A DNA stretch of 64,000 bases. Origin: Pseudomonas sp. Teo4 (GTDB lineage: Bacteria; Pseudomonadota; Gammaproteobacteria; Pseudomonadales; Pseudomonadaceae). The notes below the pieces were generated by a model. It was not told the origin of the DNA. It saw nothing but the letters and a program-made list of their open reading frames with translations, and searched no databases. A program made the translations under genes and the position numbers. The DNA lies in assembly GCF_034387475.1 (NCBI RefSeq), contig NZ_JAXCIL010000002.1, forward strand, positions 1,550,001 to 1,614,000. The letters are read 5' to 3'. Positions 1-8,439 of this stretch are shown in pieces; position 1 is the stretch's first letter; every line of letters begins with the position of its first letter.

Positions 1-1200
1 GGCACCAAGATCTTCATCACTGGCGGCGAGCACGACCTGACGGAAAACATCATCCACCTGGTACTGGCCAAGTTGCCGGATGCCCCGGCCGGGCCCAAGG
101 GCATCTCGCTGTTCCTGGTGCCCAAGTTCCTGGTCAATGACGACGGCAGCCTGGGGGCGCGCAACCCGGCGACCTGTGGCTCGATCGAGCACAAGATGGG
201 GATCCAGGCCTCGGCCACGTGCGTGATGAACTTCGACGAAGCGGTCGGCTATATCGTGGGCGAGCCGAACAAGGGCCTGGCGGCCATGTTCACCATGATG
301 AACTACGAGCGTCTTGGCGTGGGTATCCAAGGCCTGGCTTCGGCCGAGCGCTCTTATCAGAACGCCGTCGAATACGCCCGTGACCGCTTGCAAAGCCGCG
401 CTCCGACCGGCCCGCAGGCCAAGGAAAAAGCCGCGGACCCGATCATCGTGCACCCCGACGTGCGCCGCATGCTGCTGACCATGAAGGCGTTGATCGAAGG
501 TGGCCGTGCCTTTTCCACCTACGTGGCCATGCAACTGGACAGTGCCAAGTACAGCGAGGACGCCATCACCCGCAAGCGCAGCGAAGAGCTGGTGGCGCTG
601 CTGACGCCGGTCGCCAAGGCCTTCCTGACCGACCTGGGTCTGGAGTGCACAGTGCACGGCCAGCAAGTGTTCGGCGGCCACGGCTATATCCGTGAGTGGG
701 GCCAGGAGCAACTGGTGCGCGACGTGCGTATCACCCAGATCTACGAAGGCACCAACGGCATCCAGGCGCTGGACCTGATGGGACGCAAGGTCGTCGCCAG
801 CGGTGGCGCCTATTACCGGCTATTCTCCGACGAGATCCGCCAGTTCATCGCCAGTGCTGGCAGGGAACTGGCTGAGTTCAGCAAACCGCTCGGTGCCAGT
901 CTCGATCAGCTCGACGGGCTGACGGAGTGGGTGCTGGAGCAGGCCAAAGGCAACCCGAACGAAATTGGTGCGGCCTCGGTTGAATACCTGCATGCCTTCG
1001 GCTATGTGGCCTACGCCTATATGTGGGCGTTGATGGCCCGGGCGGCCAAGGCGGGTGAAGGGGATGAGGCGTTCTATTCAGCCAAGTTGGGGACTGCGCG
1101 GTTCTACTTCGCACGGCTGTTGCCGCGGGTGAATTCGCTGGTGGCTTCGGTGAAGGCGGGGAGTGAGTCGCTCTACCTGCTGGATGCCGAGCAGTTCTGA
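1..1200 (+). CDS. Acyl-CoA dehydrogenase, C-terminal part (5' end outside window)
   Basis: Frame 1 is open from the first base, so the gene begins upstream; 399 codons are visible. FAD-dependent acyl-CoA dehydrogenases introduce the alpha-beta double bond in acyl-CoA during fatty or branched acid breakdown in the cytoplasm. Visible support is the middle-domain stretch GTKIFITGGEHDLTEN and the C-terminal motif YEGTNGIQALDL, whose Glu (codon 745-747) is the usual catalytic base. The long tail after this motif fits the roughly 600-residue DmdC/FadE-like subgroup rather than the 380-residue short form. It is followed by a REP palindrome and the rsmY gene. Substrate cannot be told from sequence. 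Confidence 0.9.
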   Translation, partial: GTKIFITGGEHDLTENIIHLVLAKLPDAPAGPKGISLFLVPKFLVNDDGSLGARNPATCGSIEHKMGIQASATCVMNFDEAVGYIVGEPNKGLAAMFTMMNYERLGVGIQGLASAERSYQNAVEYARDRLQSRAPTGPQAKEKAADPIIVHPDVRRMLLTMKALIEGGRAFSTYVAMQLDSAKYSEDAITRKRSEELVALLTPVAKAFLTDLGLECTVHGQQVFGGHGYIREWGQEQLVRDVRITQIYEGTNGIQALDLMGRKVVASGGAYYRLFSDEIRQFIASAGRELAEFSKPLGASLDQLDGLTEWVLEQAKGNPNEIGAASVEYLHAFGYVAYAYMWALMARAAKAGEGDEAFYSAKLGTARFYFARLLPRVNSLVASVKAGSESLYLLDAEQF

Positions 1201-1222
1201 CGCTCTGCGGTTTACACAAATC

Positions 1223-1251
1223 CCTGTAGGAGCCGGCTTGCCGGCGATTGG
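1223..1251. repeat. REP palindrome, single copy
   Basis: A lone REP unit (core GGAGCCGGCTTGCCGGCGAT) lies 23 bp after the acyl-CoA dehydrogenase stop codon. It matches the short palindromic elements scattered in P. putida genomes and probably caps the upstream mRNA. Confidence 0.8.
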
Positions 1252-1282
1252 AGCAAAGCCAATGCCTGACAATGCCTCCGCT

Positions 1283-1300
1283 TGTAAGCTTTCTCCTACA
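1283..1300 (+). promoter_or_regulatory. GacA-type upstream activating sequence of rsmY
   Basis: The 18-bp element TGTAAG-N6-CCTACA matches the known GacA-linked palindrome TGTAAG-N6-CTTACA found upstream of rsmX, rsmY and rsmZ genes in pseudomonads. Its centre is about 65 bp before the inferred RNA start near 1357, the spacing expected for these genes. A -10-like stretch (TAGCTAATAT, 1342-1351) lies between. Phosphorylated GacA of the GacS/GacA system would be the activator. Confidence 0.8.
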
Positions 1301-1356
1301 CGACGTGGTGACTTTTCGCCACTGGCCTAAGATTGGATCCATAGCTAATATTTCCC

Positions 1357-1485
1357 ACATGGACGTTGCGCAGGAAGCGCAAAGGACAGAACAGGGACAA
1401 CGATGGAATTCCTGCCAGGATGGCGGGGCGATAGGGATGTCACAGGGAAACAGTCTGGAAAACCCCGCTTCGGCGGGGTTTTCTT
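1357..1485 (+). ncRNA. rsmY: RsmY small regulatory RNA
   Basis: This is a non-coding RNA that sequesters RsmA/RsmE (CsrA family) translational repressors. Nine GGA motifs lie at 1361, 1373, 1384, 1395, 1405, 1418, 1435, 1446 and 1457, mostly 10-13 nt apart. One is displayed in the loop of a perfect hairpin TTGCGC-AGGAA-GCGCAA (1366-1382), the preferred RsmA binding form. The RNA ends in a strong intrinsic terminator (1461-1484). A GacA-type activating sequence lies upstream, and a LysR gene follows as at the rsmY locus of other pseudomonads. The exact 5' end is inferred from the spacing; start and end could each move a few bases. Confidence 0.9.
1461..1484 (+). terminator. Rho-independent terminator of rsmY
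   Basis: Stem AACCCCGC, loop TTCG, stem GCGGGGTT (1461-1480), followed by TTCTTT. The stem is near-symmetric and could also serve the convergent LysR gene, which stops at 1499. Confidence 0.9.
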
Positions 1486-1498
1486 TGTGCGCGTGTTT

Positions 1499-2422
1499 TT
1501 ACCCGAGCACATCCAGGGGCGAAGTCCCCAGCTGGCGCGCATCGGTCTCTTCTTCCAGCAGCGTGCGCAGCAACTCCACTGACGCCTGCTGACGCTGTGC
1601 GTCGCGAAAGACCAGGCCAACCTTCAGCGGCACGCGGGGCTCACTGAGGGGTTTCCACAGCAGGCCTTGGTCGTCCTCGGCGGCCTCCTTGGCTCGCCCC
1701 GGCAATATGGTCGCCAATGCGGTGTGCGCCAGGCTGTCGAGAATCCCGGCCATGTTGTTCATTTCGGCCTGAACCTGCGGTCGGCGGCCCTGGCTCGCCA
1801 GTTGTTCCTTCCAGATCTGGCGGATCTGGAACTCTTCCCCAAGCATCAGCATCGGCAACTCAGCAGCCTGTCGGATGGACACCTTCTTGAAGTCCTTCAA
1901 GGGGTGGGTGTCCGGGATGACCAGTTGCAGTTCATCTTCGTACAGCAGCAAACCATGCAGCCCAGGCTGGCGGGGTGGCAGGTAACTGATGCCGATATCC
2001 AGGCTGCCGTTGAGCAGGCGCCGTTCAATCTCCAGCCCCGACAGCTCGTAGATCTGCACCACCAGGTGGGGTTGTGCCTTGCGCACCCGTTCCAGCAGAC
2101 GCGGCACCATGCTTGGCCGCACGGTCTGCAGCACGCCGATGGCCAGCGTACGCAGGGACTGCCCTTTGAAGTTGCGCATGGCCTCATGGGCCCGCTGCAG
2201 GCCGTCGAGCAAGGGCAGGGCATGGTTGTACAGGGTATGGGCGGCCAGGGTCGGCAGCAGCCGCTTGTTGCTGCGCTCGAACAGGCTCAGGTCGAGGCTG
2301 TGTTCCAGTTGCCTGATCTGCTGTGACAGCGCGGGTTGTGACAACGACAGGCGTTCGGCGGCACGGCCCACATGGCCTTCTTCATACACCGCGACGAAAT
2401 AACGCAGTTGGCGAAAATCCAT
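1499..2422 (-). CDS. LysR-family transcriptional regulator
   Basis: A 307-residue protein of standard LysR length. The N-terminal winged helix-turn-helix (about residues 1-60, MDFRQLRYFVAVYEEGHVGRAAERL then SQPALSQQIRQLE) binds DNA. The rest is the periplasmic-binding-like effector domain (about 90-295). It is transcribed away from the class III aminotransferase, the usual arrangement for a LysR protein and its target, so control of that gene is a reasonable inference. A palindrome overlaps its own start codon and no clear ribosome-binding site is visible. The effector is unknown. Confidence 0.9.
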   Translation of the reverse strand: MDFRQLRYFVAVYEEGHVGRAAERLSLSQPALSQQIRQLEHSLDLSLFERSNKRLLPTLAAHTLYNHALPLLDGLQRAHEAMRNFKGQSLRTLAIGVLQTVRPSMVPRLLERVRKAQPHLVVQIYELSGLEIERRLLNGSLDIGISYLPPRQPGLHGLLLYEDELQLVIPDTHPLKDFKKVSIRQAAELPMLMLGEEFQIRQIWKEQLASQGRRPQVQAEMNNMAGILDSLAHTALATILPGRAKEAAEDDQGLLWKPLSEPRVPLKVGLVFRDAQRQQASVELLRTLLEEETDARQLGTSPLDVLG

Positions 2423-2435
2423 AAGTGATACTTAT
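2421..2435. promoter_or_regulatory. Candidate LysR autoregulatory operator
   Basis: A perfect inverted repeat ATAAGT-GAT-ACTTAT contains the LysR-type T-N11-A pattern. It overlaps the first two bases of the LysR start codon, in the space between the divergent LysR and aminotransferase genes. LysR proteins commonly repress their own genes from such sites; binding here is inferred. Confidence 0.45.
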
Positions 2436-2632
2436 CGAAAAAGCTGGAAAAACGGAATGGCTTCAGCAGCCTGCGAAGCCTAGTCTATCGCCGTATTCCA
2501 GCAGGTTACAGCGCTGATTAAGGCGATTGTTACCTCGGATGAAAAACACTTTTGATAGGCAAGGCAAAATATCAAGCGCCGGCGTTTCGACCGGACCCTG
2601 CCCGCCCTTTACCGTGATTGGTTGGAGCCCCG

Positions 2633-3913
2633 ATGAACCTGTTCAACCTGCGCCGTTCGGCCCCTGCCGCGGTCGCCGAGCCCAAGCGTGCGCCGGTGAT
2701 CGTGCCGGATGCGCCGCAGTTGTCCCGTGAGCGTCTGATGCCGACTAGCGAGCGTGCCCCGCAGGTGTTCGTCAGGGGCCAAGGCTCCTGGTTGTGGGAC
2801 AACGAAGGCCATGCCTATCTGGACTTCACCCAAGGTTGTGCGGTCAATAGCCTCGGTCATAGCCCCAGCGTGCTGGTCAAAGCCTTGGGCAACCAGGCCC
2901 AGGCGCTGATCAACCCAGGTTCGGGGTTCCATAGCCGTGGTTTGCTGGCGTTGGTCAACCGACTGTGCCAGAGCACCGGCAGCGACCAGGCTTACCTGCT
3001 CAACAGCGGTGCCGAAGCGTGTGAAGGGGCAATCAAGCTGGCGCGTAAATGGGGCCAGATGCATCGCAACGGTGCCTATCACATCATCACAGCCACGCAA
3101 GGGTGCCACGGCCGTAGCCTGGGCGCGCTGTCAGCCTCCGACCCGCTGCCGTGCAACCGCTGCGAGCCGGGCCTGCCAGGCTTCAGCAAAGTGCCATTCA
3201 ATGACCTGGCGGCGCTGCATGCCGAGGTGGATTCGCGCACCGTGGCGATCATGCTCGAGCCCATTCAGGGCGAGGCAGGCGTGATTCCAGCAACGCGGGA
3301 GTATCTGCAGGGTGTCGAAAAACTCTGCCGCGAGCTGGGCATCCTGCTGATCCTCGATGAGGTGCAGACGGGCATCGGTCGCTGTGGCGCGCTGCTGGCC
3401 GAGCAAACCTATGGTGTGCGTGCCGACATCGTCACCTTGGGCAAAGGCCTGGGCGGGGGCGTGCCCCTGGCGGCATTGCTGGCACGCGGTACAGCCTGCT
3501 GCGCCGAACCAGGCGAGCTGGAAGGCAGCCACCACGGCAATGCACTGATGAGTGCCGCAGGCCTTGCCGTACTGGATACCGTGCTGGAGCCGGGCTTCTT
3601 CGAACAGGTCCAGGACAGTGGCCGTCATCTGCGCGATGGGTTGAGCCGCCTGGCCGGCCGCTATGGTCAGGGCGAAGTGCGTGGCCAGGGCCTGTTGTGG
3701 GCGTTGCAGTTGCAGGAGGACTTGGCTCAAGACCTGGTCCAGGCCGCCTTGCACGAGGGCTTGCTGCTCAATGCGCCCCAGGCTGATGTGGTGCGCTTTT
3801 CGCCAGCGCTGACCGTGAGCAAGGGCAACATCGACGAGATGCTTCTACGTCTTGCCCGCGCCTTCGCCAGGCTCCATGCGCAACAGCAAAACCGCCGCGA
3901 GGTGCCGGCCTGA
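2633..3913 (+). CDS. Class III pyridoxal-phosphate aminotransferase (acetylornithine aminotransferase-like)
   Basis: A 426-residue fold-type I aminotransferase of the ornithine/acetylornithine/4-aminobutyrate family. The ATG at 2633 is chosen because GGAG (2623-2626) sits at proper spacing; an upstream TTG in frame at 2618 lacks a site. Visible motifs are the cofactor phosphate region LLNSGAEACEGAIKLAR, the Asp that contacts the pyridine nitrogen in LILDEVQTGIGR, and the Schiff-base Lys in TLGKGLGGGVPLAALLA. The enzyme transfers an amino group from an omega-amine or amino acid to a 2-oxo acid; the exact substrate is not settled by sequence. It is divergent from the LysR gene and followed by a terminator. 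Confidence 0.88.
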   Translation: MNLFNLRRSAPAAVAEPKRAPVIVPDAPQLSRERLMPTSERAPQVFVRGQGSWLWDNEGHAYLDFTQGCAVNSLGHSPSVLVKALGNQAQALINPGSGFHSRGLLALVNRLCQSTGSDQAYLLNSGAEACEGAIKLARKWGQMHRNGAYHIITATQGCHGRSLGALSASDPLPCNRCEPGLPGFSKVPFNDLAALHAEVDSRTVAIMLEPIQGEAGVIPATREYLQGVEKLCRELGILLILDEVQTGIGRCGALLAEQTYGVRADIVTLGKGLGGGVPLAALLARGTACCAEPGELEGSHHGNALMSAAGLAVLDTVLEPGFFEQVQDSGRHLRDGLSRLAGRYGQGEVRGQGLLWALQLQEDLAQDLVQAALHEGLLLNAPQADVVRFSPALTVSKGNIDEMLLRLARAFARLHAQQQNRREVPA

Positions 3914-3967
3914 CCGGTAGTCGCGACTCACCCGATTTTCAACGAACCGTCTCGCGTTTCTGCGCAT

Positions 3968-4008
3968 CGCCCTTGGCCAGCTTCATTTGGCTCGGGGCGT
4001 TTTTTTTT
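3968..4008 (+). terminator. Intrinsic terminator after the aminotransferase gene
   Basis: Outer stem CGCCC (3968-3972) with GGGCG (3995-3999), inner stem GCCA (3976-3979) with TGGC (3988-3991), then a run of nine T. The 55 bp gap after the aminotransferase stop is typical. Confidence 0.7.
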
Positions 4009-4080
4009 GCCTGGCGTTTGCTGTGGAACCTCTGGCTGGCGCGGCTAGTCTCTGTTGAAACCCCTTCAGGAGAGATTCAC

Positions 4081-4239
4081 ATGGACTTCATCCGCATCAT
4101 CATCGCGATCATTCTGCCGCCCTTGGGCGTGTTCCTGCAGGTGGGGTTTGGCGGAGCGTTCTGGCTAAATATCCTGCTGACCTTGCTGGGGTACATTCCG
4201 GGAATCGTGCATGCGGTGTACATCATCGCCAAGCGCTAG
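4081..4239 (+). CDS. Pmp3/YqaE-family small membrane protein
   Basis: A 52-residue protein, nearly all hydrophobic, with two transmembrane helices (about 4-22 and 28-48) joined by a short glycine-rich turn. The sequence IIIAIILPPLGVFLQVG and the end GYIPGIVHAVYII fit the Pmp3/YqaE (UPF0057) signature. Family members sit in the plasma membrane and are linked to salt, cold or membrane-potential stress; the bacterial role is not defined. A good ribosome-binding site (AGGAGAG) precedes the ATG. An open frame continues upstream to 3973, but it runs through the terminator and has no site, so the short form is preferred. Confidence 0.85.
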   Translation: MDFIRIIIAIILPPLGVFLQVGFGGAFWLNILLTLLGYIPGIVHAVYIIAKR

Positions 4240-4246
4240 CCTGTCA

Positions 4247-4359
4247 GGGCCTCATCGTCGCGGTTCGTCGCCACGACAAGCCGGCTCCCACAGAACCGCG
4301 TTGATCTTCAGATCACTGTAGGAGCCGGATTGCCGGCGATTGGGCTGCAAAGCAGCCCA
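4247..4359. repeat. REP pair with terminal hairpin cap
   Basis: Two opposed REP units (a degenerate one about 4247-4292 and one at 4317-4340) fill the gap between convergent genes. The second is extended by a 19-bp hairpin TGGGCTGC-AAA-GCAGCCCA (4341-4359), 4 bp beyond the S9 peptidase stop codon. No T-rich terminator is seen, so this element is the likely 3' end of the pqq transcript. Confidence 0.75.
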
Positions 4360-4363
4360 GGTC

Positions 4364-6166
4364 TCACAACCCCAGCACCCGGCAATAGAACTTCCACTCT
4401 TCCTCCAGCGCATGCGCCAGGTTCTGCGCATTGCGAAACCCATGGCGCTCGCCTGCGTAGAAATGCCCCTCGGCCTCGACGCCATTGGCCTTCAAGGCCG
4501 CCAACATCGATCGAGTCTGCTCTGGCACCACCACCGCATCCAGTTCACCCTGGAAGAAAATCACCGGTGCCTTGATACCTGCTGCATGCAGCAGCGGCGT
4601 GCGCTGGCGGTAGCGCTCGGCATCCCGTTGCGGGTCGCCGATCAACCAGTCCAGGTAGTCGCCTTCGAACTTGTGCGTGGCGCGGCCCAGCGCAACGGGG
4701 TCACTGACGCCATACAGGCTGGCCCCGGCGCGGAAGACATCATGGAAGGCGAGGGCGCACAACGTGGTATACCCACCTGCGCTGCCTCCTCGAATGAACG
4801 CCTTGCGCGCATCGATCAGCCCCTGCCCAGCCAGATGCTCTACGGCTGCGCAGGCATCTTGCACATCGCATTCGCCCCAGCGCAGGTGCAGGGCCTGGCG
4901 GTAAGCCCGGCCATAGCCGCTGCTGCCCCGATAGTTGAGGTCGGCAACCGCAAAGCCACGCTGGGTCCAGTACTGGATGCGCGGGTCGAGCACCGGGTAG
5001 CAGGCTGAAGTCGGGCCGCCATGTATGAACACCACCAGTGGCGTCGGGCCTTGCACATCAGAAGCCGGGTAGAAGAAGCCATGGGCGATTTCGCCAGCGC
5101 TGTCGTAGTGGATCGGCTGAGGCAGGCTGACACGTTGGGGCGGCAGTACTTCGGCGCCACCTGCCAGTACGTGCACCTGGTGGGTATGGCGGTCGATGGC
5201 GACCACCGCTGGTGGGCTGACCGGGGACGCAGCGATGGCATAGAGTTGATCGGCATCCATGGCCAGGCTGCGAAAGCGCGTATAGGCGCTGGCGAAACGT
5301 TCGACCTGGTTACCCGGCGTACGTAGCCCCAGCTGCCCGAAACCATCTTCAAACCAACTGGCCAAGTAGCTTTGCGGCCCCATTGCCAACCAGCTGCTGG
5401 CGCCGAGTTGCCAAGGCGCGGCAGCGTGGTCGGCCGGTTCAGCGGGCAGGGCCTGCCAGCGGTCATTGACCTCGCCCCAGGGCTGCCAGAAGCCGTTACG
5501 GTCGGACAGGCAGTACAAGCGGCCTTGTGTGTCGAAGCGTGGTTGCTGCAGGGACTCGTCGCCTGCCACCACACACCGTGTCGGCCCCCAGACGCCGTCG
5601 GCATCCTGTTGGCGCTGCATCAGGCGGGTACGGGTCCAGGGCTGGGCAGGGCGGTCCCACTCGACCCAAGCCAGGCGCGTGCCATCGTCACTCAGGGTGG
5701 GGGATGCGTAGAAGTCAGCGCCTTCGGCGAGGACTTCACGGGTTCCCTCGCCGAGCGCAACCAGGCAGTGCTCGACACTCGTACCACGGCGCTCTTCGAC
5801 GGCCAGCACCTGGCCGGCATGCCATAGCAGATCACCGTAGCGGCATTCCGGGTTCTGGGTAATCGGGCGAGGTGTAGCGCCCTCCAAGGCCTGGGTATAG
5901 ATCTGTTGATCCTGCTCGTTGACGAACAACAGCCCGTCGCCCCCCAGGCAGAAACTGCCGCCGCCATACTCATAGACCCGGCTGCGCACACTGAAACCAT
6001 CGGGTGTGAGGCAGTGCGCCTGCTGGTCGCGCCAGTGCCAGATACGGCAGGCGCCATCGGCCGGGCGGAATTCGTTCCAGAACAGCCCCGCCTCACCGAC
6101 CTTGAGTTCGGCAAAGTCGGTGCTGGCAGCCACCGCCTGGGCGGCACTGAACTCAGCCACGGGCAA
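4364..6166 (-). CDS. S9 family prolyl-oligopeptidase-like serine peptidase of the pqq cluster
   Basis: A 600-residue protein with an N-terminal beta-propeller (about 1-340) and a C-terminal alpha/beta hydrolase domain. The catalytic triad is readable: Ser462 in RGGSAGGY, Asp543 in GELDAVV and His575 in GERHGF. S9 peptidases cleave oligopeptides that can enter the propeller pore; no signal peptide is seen, so it is cytoplasmic. Its start overlaps the pqqE stop region by 14 bp, showing translational coupling to PQQ synthesis. A prolyl oligopeptidase gene also ends pqq clusters in other fluorescent pseudomonads. A role in trimming PqqA-derived peptide is possible but unproven. Confidence 0.88.
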   Translation of the reverse strand: MPVAEFSAAQAVAASTDFAELKVGEAGLFWNEFRPADGACRIWHWRDQQAHCLTPDGFSVRSRVYEYGGGSFCLGGDGLLFVNEQDQQIYTQALEGATPRPITQNPECRYGDLLWHAGQVLAVEERRGTSVEHCLVALGEGTREVLAEGADFYASPTLSDDGTRLAWVEWDRPAQPWTRTRLMQRQQDADGVWGPTRCVVAGDESLQQPRFDTQGRLYCLSDRNGFWQPWGEVNDRWQALPAEPADHAAAPWQLGASSWLAMGPQSYLASWFEDGFGQLGLRTPGNQVERFASAYTRFRSLAMDADQLYAIAASPVSPPAVVAIDRHTHQVHVLAGGAEVLPPQRVSLPQPIHYDSAGEIAHGFFYPASDVQGPTPLVVFIHGGPTSACYPVLDPRIQYWTQRGFAVADLNYRGSSGYGRAYRQALHLRWGECDVQDACAAVEHLAGQGLIDARKAFIRGGSAGGYTTLCALAFHDVFRAGASLYGVSDPVALGRATHKFEGDYLDWLIGDPQRDAERYRQRTPLLHAAGIKAPVIFFQGELDAVVVPEQTRSMLAALKANGVEAEGHFYAGERHGFRNAQNLAHALEEEWKFYCRVLGL

Positions 6167-7313
6167 TCACACGGGAGTTGCGCGCATTGCGGAAAGTCAT
6201 CTGCTCGATTTCCAGTTGGGCTGTTTCAGCCTCTTCACGGGCCTTCAGAATGATGCCGTGGTCGGCCGACTTGGCGCACACGGGGTCGGCATTACTGGCA
6301 TCGCCGGTAAGCATGAATGCCTGGCAGCGGCAGCCTCCGAAGTCTTTTTCCTTCTCGTCGCAGGAGCGGCAGGGTTCTGCCATCCACTCGTAGCCGCGGA
6401 AGCGGTTGAAGCCGAACGAGTCGTACCAGATGTGGTGCAGGTCATGGTCACGTACATTGGGGAACTGCACCGGCAACTGTCGGGCGCCGTGGCACGGCAG
6501 GGCGGTGCCGTCCGGGGTGATGGTGAGAAACAGGCTGCCCCAGCCGTTCATGCAGGCCTTGGGGCGCTCTTCGTAGTAGTCGGGGGTGACGAAGATCAGC
6601 TTGCACGGGTTGCCCTGGGCCTTGAGCTTGTCCCGGTACTCGTTGGTGATGCGTTCGGCGCGTTCGAGCTGGTCGCGAGTCGGCAGCAGGCCCAGGCGGT
6701 TGAGGTGCGCCCAGCCATAGAACTGGCAGGTGGCAAGCTCCACAAAGTCGGCTTCCAGCGCGATGCACAGTTCGATGATGCGGTCGATCTTGTCGATATT
6801 ATGCCGGTGCGTGACGAAATTGAGCACCATCGGGTAGCCGTGGGCTTTCACCGCGCGGGCCATTTCCAGCTTCTGCGCGAAGGCTTTCTCAGAACCGGCT
6901 AACAGGTTGTTCACCTGCTCGTCACTGGCCTGGAAGCTGATCTGGATGTGGTCCAGGCCAGCTTTCTTGAAGTCGGCGATGCGTGCTTCGGTCAGGCCGA
7001 TGCCCGAGGTGATCAGGTTGGTGTAGTAACCGAGCCGGCGAGCCTCACCGATCAGCTCGGCAAGGTCCTGGCGCACCAGCGGTTCACCGCCGGAAAAACC
7101 GATCTGTGCGGCTCCCATTTCGCGGGCTTCGGCCATCACCTTGAACCACTGCGCGGTAGTCAGCTCCTGGCCCTGGGCGGCGAAGTCCAGCGGGTTGGAG
7201 CAGTACGGGCATTGCAGCGGGCAGCGGTAGGTCAGTTCGGCCAACAGCCACAACGGCAGGCCGACCTCGGGTGTGGGCGGCAACTCAGGCGAAGACGATC
7301 CAGTGTTCGGCAC
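6153..7313 (-). CDS. pqqE: PqqE, radical SAM enzyme of PQQ biosynthesis
   Basis: A 386-residue radical S-adenosylmethionine enzyme that makes the carbon-carbon bond between the conserved Glu and Tyr of PqqA, held by PqqD. The iron-sulfur motif is CPLQCPYC, with Cys31, Cys35 and Cys38. SAM-binding GFSGGEPLV follows. The C-terminal SPASM domain carries further cysteines ([29 protein letters not shown]) for auxiliary clusters. The start overlaps the end of pqqD by 29 bp; a shorter form starting further in cannot be excluded. Acts in the cytoplasm. Confidence 0.95.
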   Translation of the reverse strand: MPNTGSSSPELPPTPEVGLPLWLLAELTYRCPLQCPYCSNPLDFAAQGQELTTAQWFKVMAEAREMGAAQIGFSGGEPLVRQDLAELIGEARRLGYYTNLITSGIGLTEARIADFKKAGLDHIQISFQASDEQVNNLLAGSEKAFAQKLEMARAVKAHGYPMVLNFVTHRHNIDKIDRIIELCIALEADFVELATCQFYGWAHLNRLGLLPTRDQLERAERITNEYRDKLKAQGNPCKLIFVTPDYYEERPKACMNGWGSLFLTITPDGTALPCHGARQLPVQFPNVRDHDLHHIWYDSFGFNRFRGYEWMAEPCRSCDEKEKDFGGCRCQAFMLTGDASNADPVCAKSADHGIILKAREEAETAQLEIEQMTFRNARNSRVIARG

Positions 7314-7560
7314 GGGCCACCTCCATGAACTGCTCGATGTCGTCGGCTACTTCCGGGACACCGGGGAACTGCTGCTCGAGTTCGGCAATGATTGCCGCCA
7401 CGTCGCGCTGACCATCGATCAGGCCACCGATAAGCCCAGCACTTTCGTTGAGTTTGATCATGCCTTCGGGGTACAGCAATACGTGCCCCTTCTGTGCTGG
7501 CTCGTACTGGAAACGGTAGCCGGGGCGCCAGTTCGGCACCAGCTTGCGATCGAAACTCAT
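7285..7560 (-). CDS. pqqD: PqqD, peptide chaperone of PQQ biosynthesis
   Basis: A 91-residue protein that binds the PqqA precursor peptide and presents it to PqqE. The characteristic core [18 protein letters not shown] and the helical C-terminal half ([15 protein letters not shown]) are present. The ATG at 7560 shares ATGA with the pqqC stop, so the two are translationally coupled. The frame is open further upstream, but that extension lies inside pqqC and was rejected. Confidence 0.95.
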   Translation of the reverse strand: MSFDRKLVPNWRPGYRFQYEPAQKGHVLLYPEGMIKLNESAGLIGGLIDGQRDVAAIIAELEQQFPGVPEVADDIEQFMEVARAEHWIVFA

Positions 7561-8312
7561 AGGGCGATTCCCTTGTGCCAGACCCGCTCGCGGGTGACGG
7601 AATGGTAGGGCGGGCGGTTCAGCTCGTAGGCCATGCTCATGGCGTCGAGCATGCTCCAGAGGATATCCAGCTTGAACTGCAGGATCTCCAGCATACGCTC
7701 CTGGCCCGCGCGGGTGGTGTAGTGCTGCAAGGTGATCGCCAGGCCGTGCTCGACATCGCGTCGGGCCTGGCCAAGGCGCGTACGGAAGTACTCGTAGCCG
7801 GCCGGGTCGATCCACGGGTAGTGCTGTGGCCAGCTGTCCAGGCGCGACTGGTGGATCTGCGGGGCGAACAGTTCGGTCAGCGAGCTGCTGGCCGCTTCCT
7901 GCCAGCTGGCGCGGCGGGCGAAGTTGACGTAGGCGTCCACGGCAAAGCGCACGCCGGGCAATACCAGTTCCTGGGAGCGCAGCTGGTCCGGGTCCAGGCC
8001 CACGGCCTGCCCCAGACGCAGCCAGGCCTCGATGCCACCGTCCTCGCCGGGCGCACCATCGTGGTCGAGCAAGCGCTGGATCCATTCACGGCGTACTTCG
8101 CGGTCAGGGCAGTTGGCCAGGATCGCAGCATCCTTCATCGGGATGTTGATCTGGTAGTAGAAGCGGTTGGCCACCCAGCCCTGGATCTGCTCGCGGGTGG
8201 CGCGGCCTTCGTACATCGCCACGTGGTAGGGGTGGTGGATGTGGTAATAGGCGCCCTTGGCGCGCAGGGCCTGCTCGAACTCGGCAGGGGACATCGGGGT
8301 TGTATCGCTCAT
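7557..8312 (-). CDS. pqqC: PqqC, pyrroloquinoline-quinone synthase
   Basis: A 251-residue cofactor-less oxidase that closes the ring and carries out the last eight-electron oxidation giving PQQ. The sequence is collinear with the all-helical PqqC family, including the N-terminal [20 protein letters not shown] and [18 protein letters not shown] stretches that line the active site. It is downstream of pqqB and overlaps pqqD by 4 bp. The 127-bp gap from pqqB is unusual for this operon and holds a REP pair. Confidence 0.95.
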   Translation of the reverse strand: MSDTTPMSPAEFEQALRAKGAYYHIHHPYHVAMYEGRATREQIQGWVANRFYYQINIPMKDAAILANCPDREVRREWIQRLLDHDGAPGEDGGIEAWLRLGQAVGLDPDQLRSQELVLPGVRFAVDAYVNFARRASWQEAASSSLTELFAPQIHQSRLDSWPQHYPWIDPAGYEYFRTRLGQARRDVEHGLAITLQHYTTRAGQERMLEILQFKLDILWSMLDAMSMAYELNRPPYHSVTRERVWHKGIAL

Positions 8313-8340
8313 TCAGCGTACTCCAGAAACAGCAGGGCCT

Positions 8341-8427
8341 CTGTGGGAGCTGGCTTGCCAGCGATCACCGGCGAAGCCGGTGCCATGTAGCGCGGTACCT
8401 GCATCGCCGGCGAGCCGGCTCCCACAG
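8341..8427. repeat. REP pair inside the pqq operon (pqqB-pqqC gap)
   Basis: Two inverted REP units (8341-8365 and 8402-8427) flank a smaller hairpin, CACCGGCGAAGCCGGTG. They lie between pqqB (stop 8440) and the pqqC start (8312), all in one transcription direction. In mRNA this would fold into a long GC-rich structure that could stabilise the pqqAB message or reduce read-through to pqqCDE. Confidence 0.85.
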
Positions 8428-8439
8428 AAAGCGCGTGCC

